64,000 bases of DNA. Source: Helicobacter suis. Its GTDB lineage: Bacteria; Campylobacterota; Campylobacteria; Campylobacterales; Helicobacteraceae. Both the position numbers and the translations under genes were made by a program. The DNA lies in contig NZ_CABIKE010000001.1 in assembly GCF_902196135.1 (NCBI RefSeq), positions 1 to 64,000 of the forward strand. The letters run 5' to 3'. The notes beneath the pieces were generated by a model. That model saw nothing but the letters and a program-made list of their open reading frames with translations. It did not search any database and was not told the origin of the DNA. Within the stretch, counting starts at the first letter, position 1. Each line of letters begins with the position of its first letter. Shown piece by piece: positions 62,414 through 64,000 of this stretch.

Positions 62414-63808
62414 GTGGTGCATGTGATTTTAAGTGGGGGGAGTGGTAGGAGGCTATGGCCTTTAAGTCGGGAACATTTCCCCAAACAATTTTTAAAACTC
62501 TATGCGAATCAAAGTCTCTTTGCCTTAACCCTTGCGCGTTTAAGAGATCAAGAGGCGCGTTTTTTAGTGGTGTGCAATGAGGCGCATTATTTCCATAGTT
62601 TAGAGGAGATCACACAGGCTAATTTAGAAGATCGCACGCATTTTTTACTAGAGAGCGCTAGTAAAAACACCATGAATTCTTTGATATTAGCGGCTTTAGC
62701 TTGTGATTTAGATGAGGTCTTAGTAGTAAGTCCAACCGATCATCTCATGGATATAAAAGCCTTTAATCAGGCTTTAAATCTAGCCCTCAAACAGGCACAA
62801 GAAAATCAAATTATATTTTTTGGTGTAGCCAAAGAGCCTAGTAGCCAATATGGGTTTATAGAATGCTCAGAAGTTACAAATGGAGTAGCCAAAGTACTAG
62901 GATTTATTGAAAAACCTAGCCGTTTAGAGATCAATCAGTGCATGGCGCGTGCACATGGAGATTTTTATATCAATAGTGGGATATTTGTCTTTAAAGCATC
63001 TGTCTTTTTAGAAGAATGCGCTAAATATGTGCCTAGCATGTTAAAAGCATGTGAGCAAGTTTATAAGGAGGCTAAACGCTTACCCTTAATCATTAGATGT
63101 ACTAACATGCAAGATTTACAAGAGGGTAGCGTAGATACGCTGTTATGGCAGAGATGTACCAACCTCTATTTAGTACCCTTGAGGGCTAATTGGCAAGATG
63201 TTGGGCATTTTACTAGTTTGCAAGCTAGCCTTCCACCTTCTGATATGCAGGGTAATACTTGCCACAATAGCACGCTTCTAGCTAAAAACTCTAGCTCTAA
63301 TTACATTTATAGCACGCCAGATAAATTAGTCTGTTTATTAGGGCTTACAAATTGCGTGATAGCCGATACAAAAGATGCGTTATTAGTAGCCTCTAAAGAT
63401 CATTTAGATTCCCTAAAAGAGTTAGTAGAGGAGGTGGGAAAGAAAAATGCGGATTTATTAAAAACCTATCCTTTAGAGTACCGCCCTTGGGGTAGCTTTG
63501 AAGTGCTTTTAGAGCGCTCTTTTTTTAAGGTTAAACTTTTAGAAATCACCCCCCATAAACGCCTCAGTTTACAACGACACAAACACCGTAGCGAACACTG
63601 GGTAGTGGTGGAGGGTGTGGCTAGCGTGATTATTGATAGCCGTGCTTTTAAGGTTTTGACTAATGAAAGCGTGTTTATTAAACAAGGACAAATTCATCGC
63701 TTAGGCAATGATACGGATAATCCTTTAAAAATCTTAGAAGTACAATGCGGTAGCTGTTTAGATGAATCAGACATTGAGCGGCTTGAAGATGATTATAAAC
63801 GCATTTAA
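62414..63808 (+). CDS. manC: Mannose-1-phosphate guanylyltransferase / phosphomannose isomerase
   Basis: A type II PMI-GMP enzyme of 464 residues making GDP-mannose. The pyrophosphorylase motif VILSGGSGRRLWPLSR and FIEKPSR lie in the N-terminal domain. The C-terminal cupin isomerase domain has RPWGSFEVLLE, HKRLSLQRHKHRSEHWVVVEG and the metal ligand region. GTG start with AAGG seven bases upstream. Followed by gmd after 9 bp, as in H. pylori HP0043-HP0044, for GDP-fucose and Lewis antigen synthesis. Confidence 0.93.
   Translation: MVHVILSGGSGRRLWPLSREHFPKQFLKLYANQSLFALTLARLRDQEARFLVVCNEAHYFHSLEEITQANLEDRTHFLLESASKNTMNSLILAALACDLDEVLVVSPTDHLMDIKAFNQALNLALKQAQENQIIFFGVAKEPSSQYGFIECSEVTNGVAKVLGFIEKPSRLEINQCMARAHGDFYINSGIFVFKASVFLEECAKYVPSMLKACEQVYKEAKRLPLIIRCTNMQDLQEGSVDTLLWQRCTNLYLVPLRANWQDVGHFTSLQASLPPSDMQGNTCHNSTLLAKNSSSNYIYSTPDKLVCLLGLTNCVIADTKDALLVASKDHLDSLKELVEEVGKKNADLLKTYPLEYRPWGSFEVLLERSFFKVKLLEITPHKRLSLQRHKHRSEHWVVVEGVASVIIDSRAFKVLTNESVFIKQGQIHRLGNDTDNPLKILEVQCGSCLDESDIERLEDDYKRI

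Positions 63809-64000
<192 letters not shown>

Overview
This window comes from a gastric, non-pylori Helicobacter (inference; the H. felis / H. heilmannii group fits). Nearly every gene has a close H. pylori counterpart and short blocks keep H. pylori order, such as amiA-NMO-tyrS-spoT-rpoZ-pyrH, bioA-ppiD-like-ftsA-ftsZ, cheY-prmA-ftsH-pssA-copA-copP and cysS-murJ. The blocks themselves are shuffled relative to H. pylori. Epsilonproteobacterial traits include futalosine-pathway mqnA, HofX-type outer-membrane proteins, CopA/CopP, RdxA, arginase with alanine dehydrogenase, and frequent TTG/GTG starts. Coding density is very high, and many neighbours overlap by 1-35 bp, including convergent pairs. 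I see no rRNA, tRNA, CRISPR array or IS element.

Layout. 1-1.7 kb: carA with an apparent ATA start, and a DUF507 gene. 1.7-2.05 kb: the leader of dsbI. 2-8.2 kb: large DsbI, DUF493, YbgC thioesterase, two tandem SNF-family Na+ symporters and phospholipase pldA. 8.2-12.4 kb: a polar amino-acid ABC transporter (CjaA/GlnH type) ending in a D-2-hydroxyacid dehydrogenase, with two small overlapping ORFs between its permeases. 12.4-24.6 kb: acnB, mqnA, amiA, a nitronate monooxygenase, tyrS, spoT, rpoZ, pyrH, bioA. 24.6-33.7 kb: PpiD/SurA-like foldase, ftsA, ftsZ, tgt, a TrkA-C protein, aroB, an MscS-type channel. 33.7-39.5 kb: rocF, an alpha/beta hydrolase, ald, a possible 30-aa membrane peptide, a cupin, queH, rdxA.

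39.7-45.7 kb is the accessory region. It has a frameshifted GT4 glycosyltransferase, a GT2 glycosyltransferase, then a single-gene OLD-family AAA-ATPase/TOPRIM protein between two 93-bp near-identical direct repeats. The repeats duplicate the overlapping 3' ends of the two flanking genes, so the insertion left both intact. This matches insertion with long target duplication, described in H. pylori for restriction-modification genes. The ATPase gene carries a 2 x 360-bp in-frame tandem duplication, a 9-bp repeat tract, and 21-bp-spaced direct repeats at its promoter. It is the best candidate here for an undescribed (probably defence) element.

45.7-64 kb: HpaA-like lipoprotein, MsbA-like exporter, copper export, pssA, ftsH, prmA, cheY, a sugar acetyltransferase/oxidoreductase pair, small secreted proteins, an ABC exporter, a Hof-like outer-membrane protein, cysS, murJ, and the start of the GDP-mannose/GDP-fucose genes (manC, gmd) feeding LPS O-antigen synthesis.

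Gene calls rest on reading motifs and remembered family features. No database search was run.
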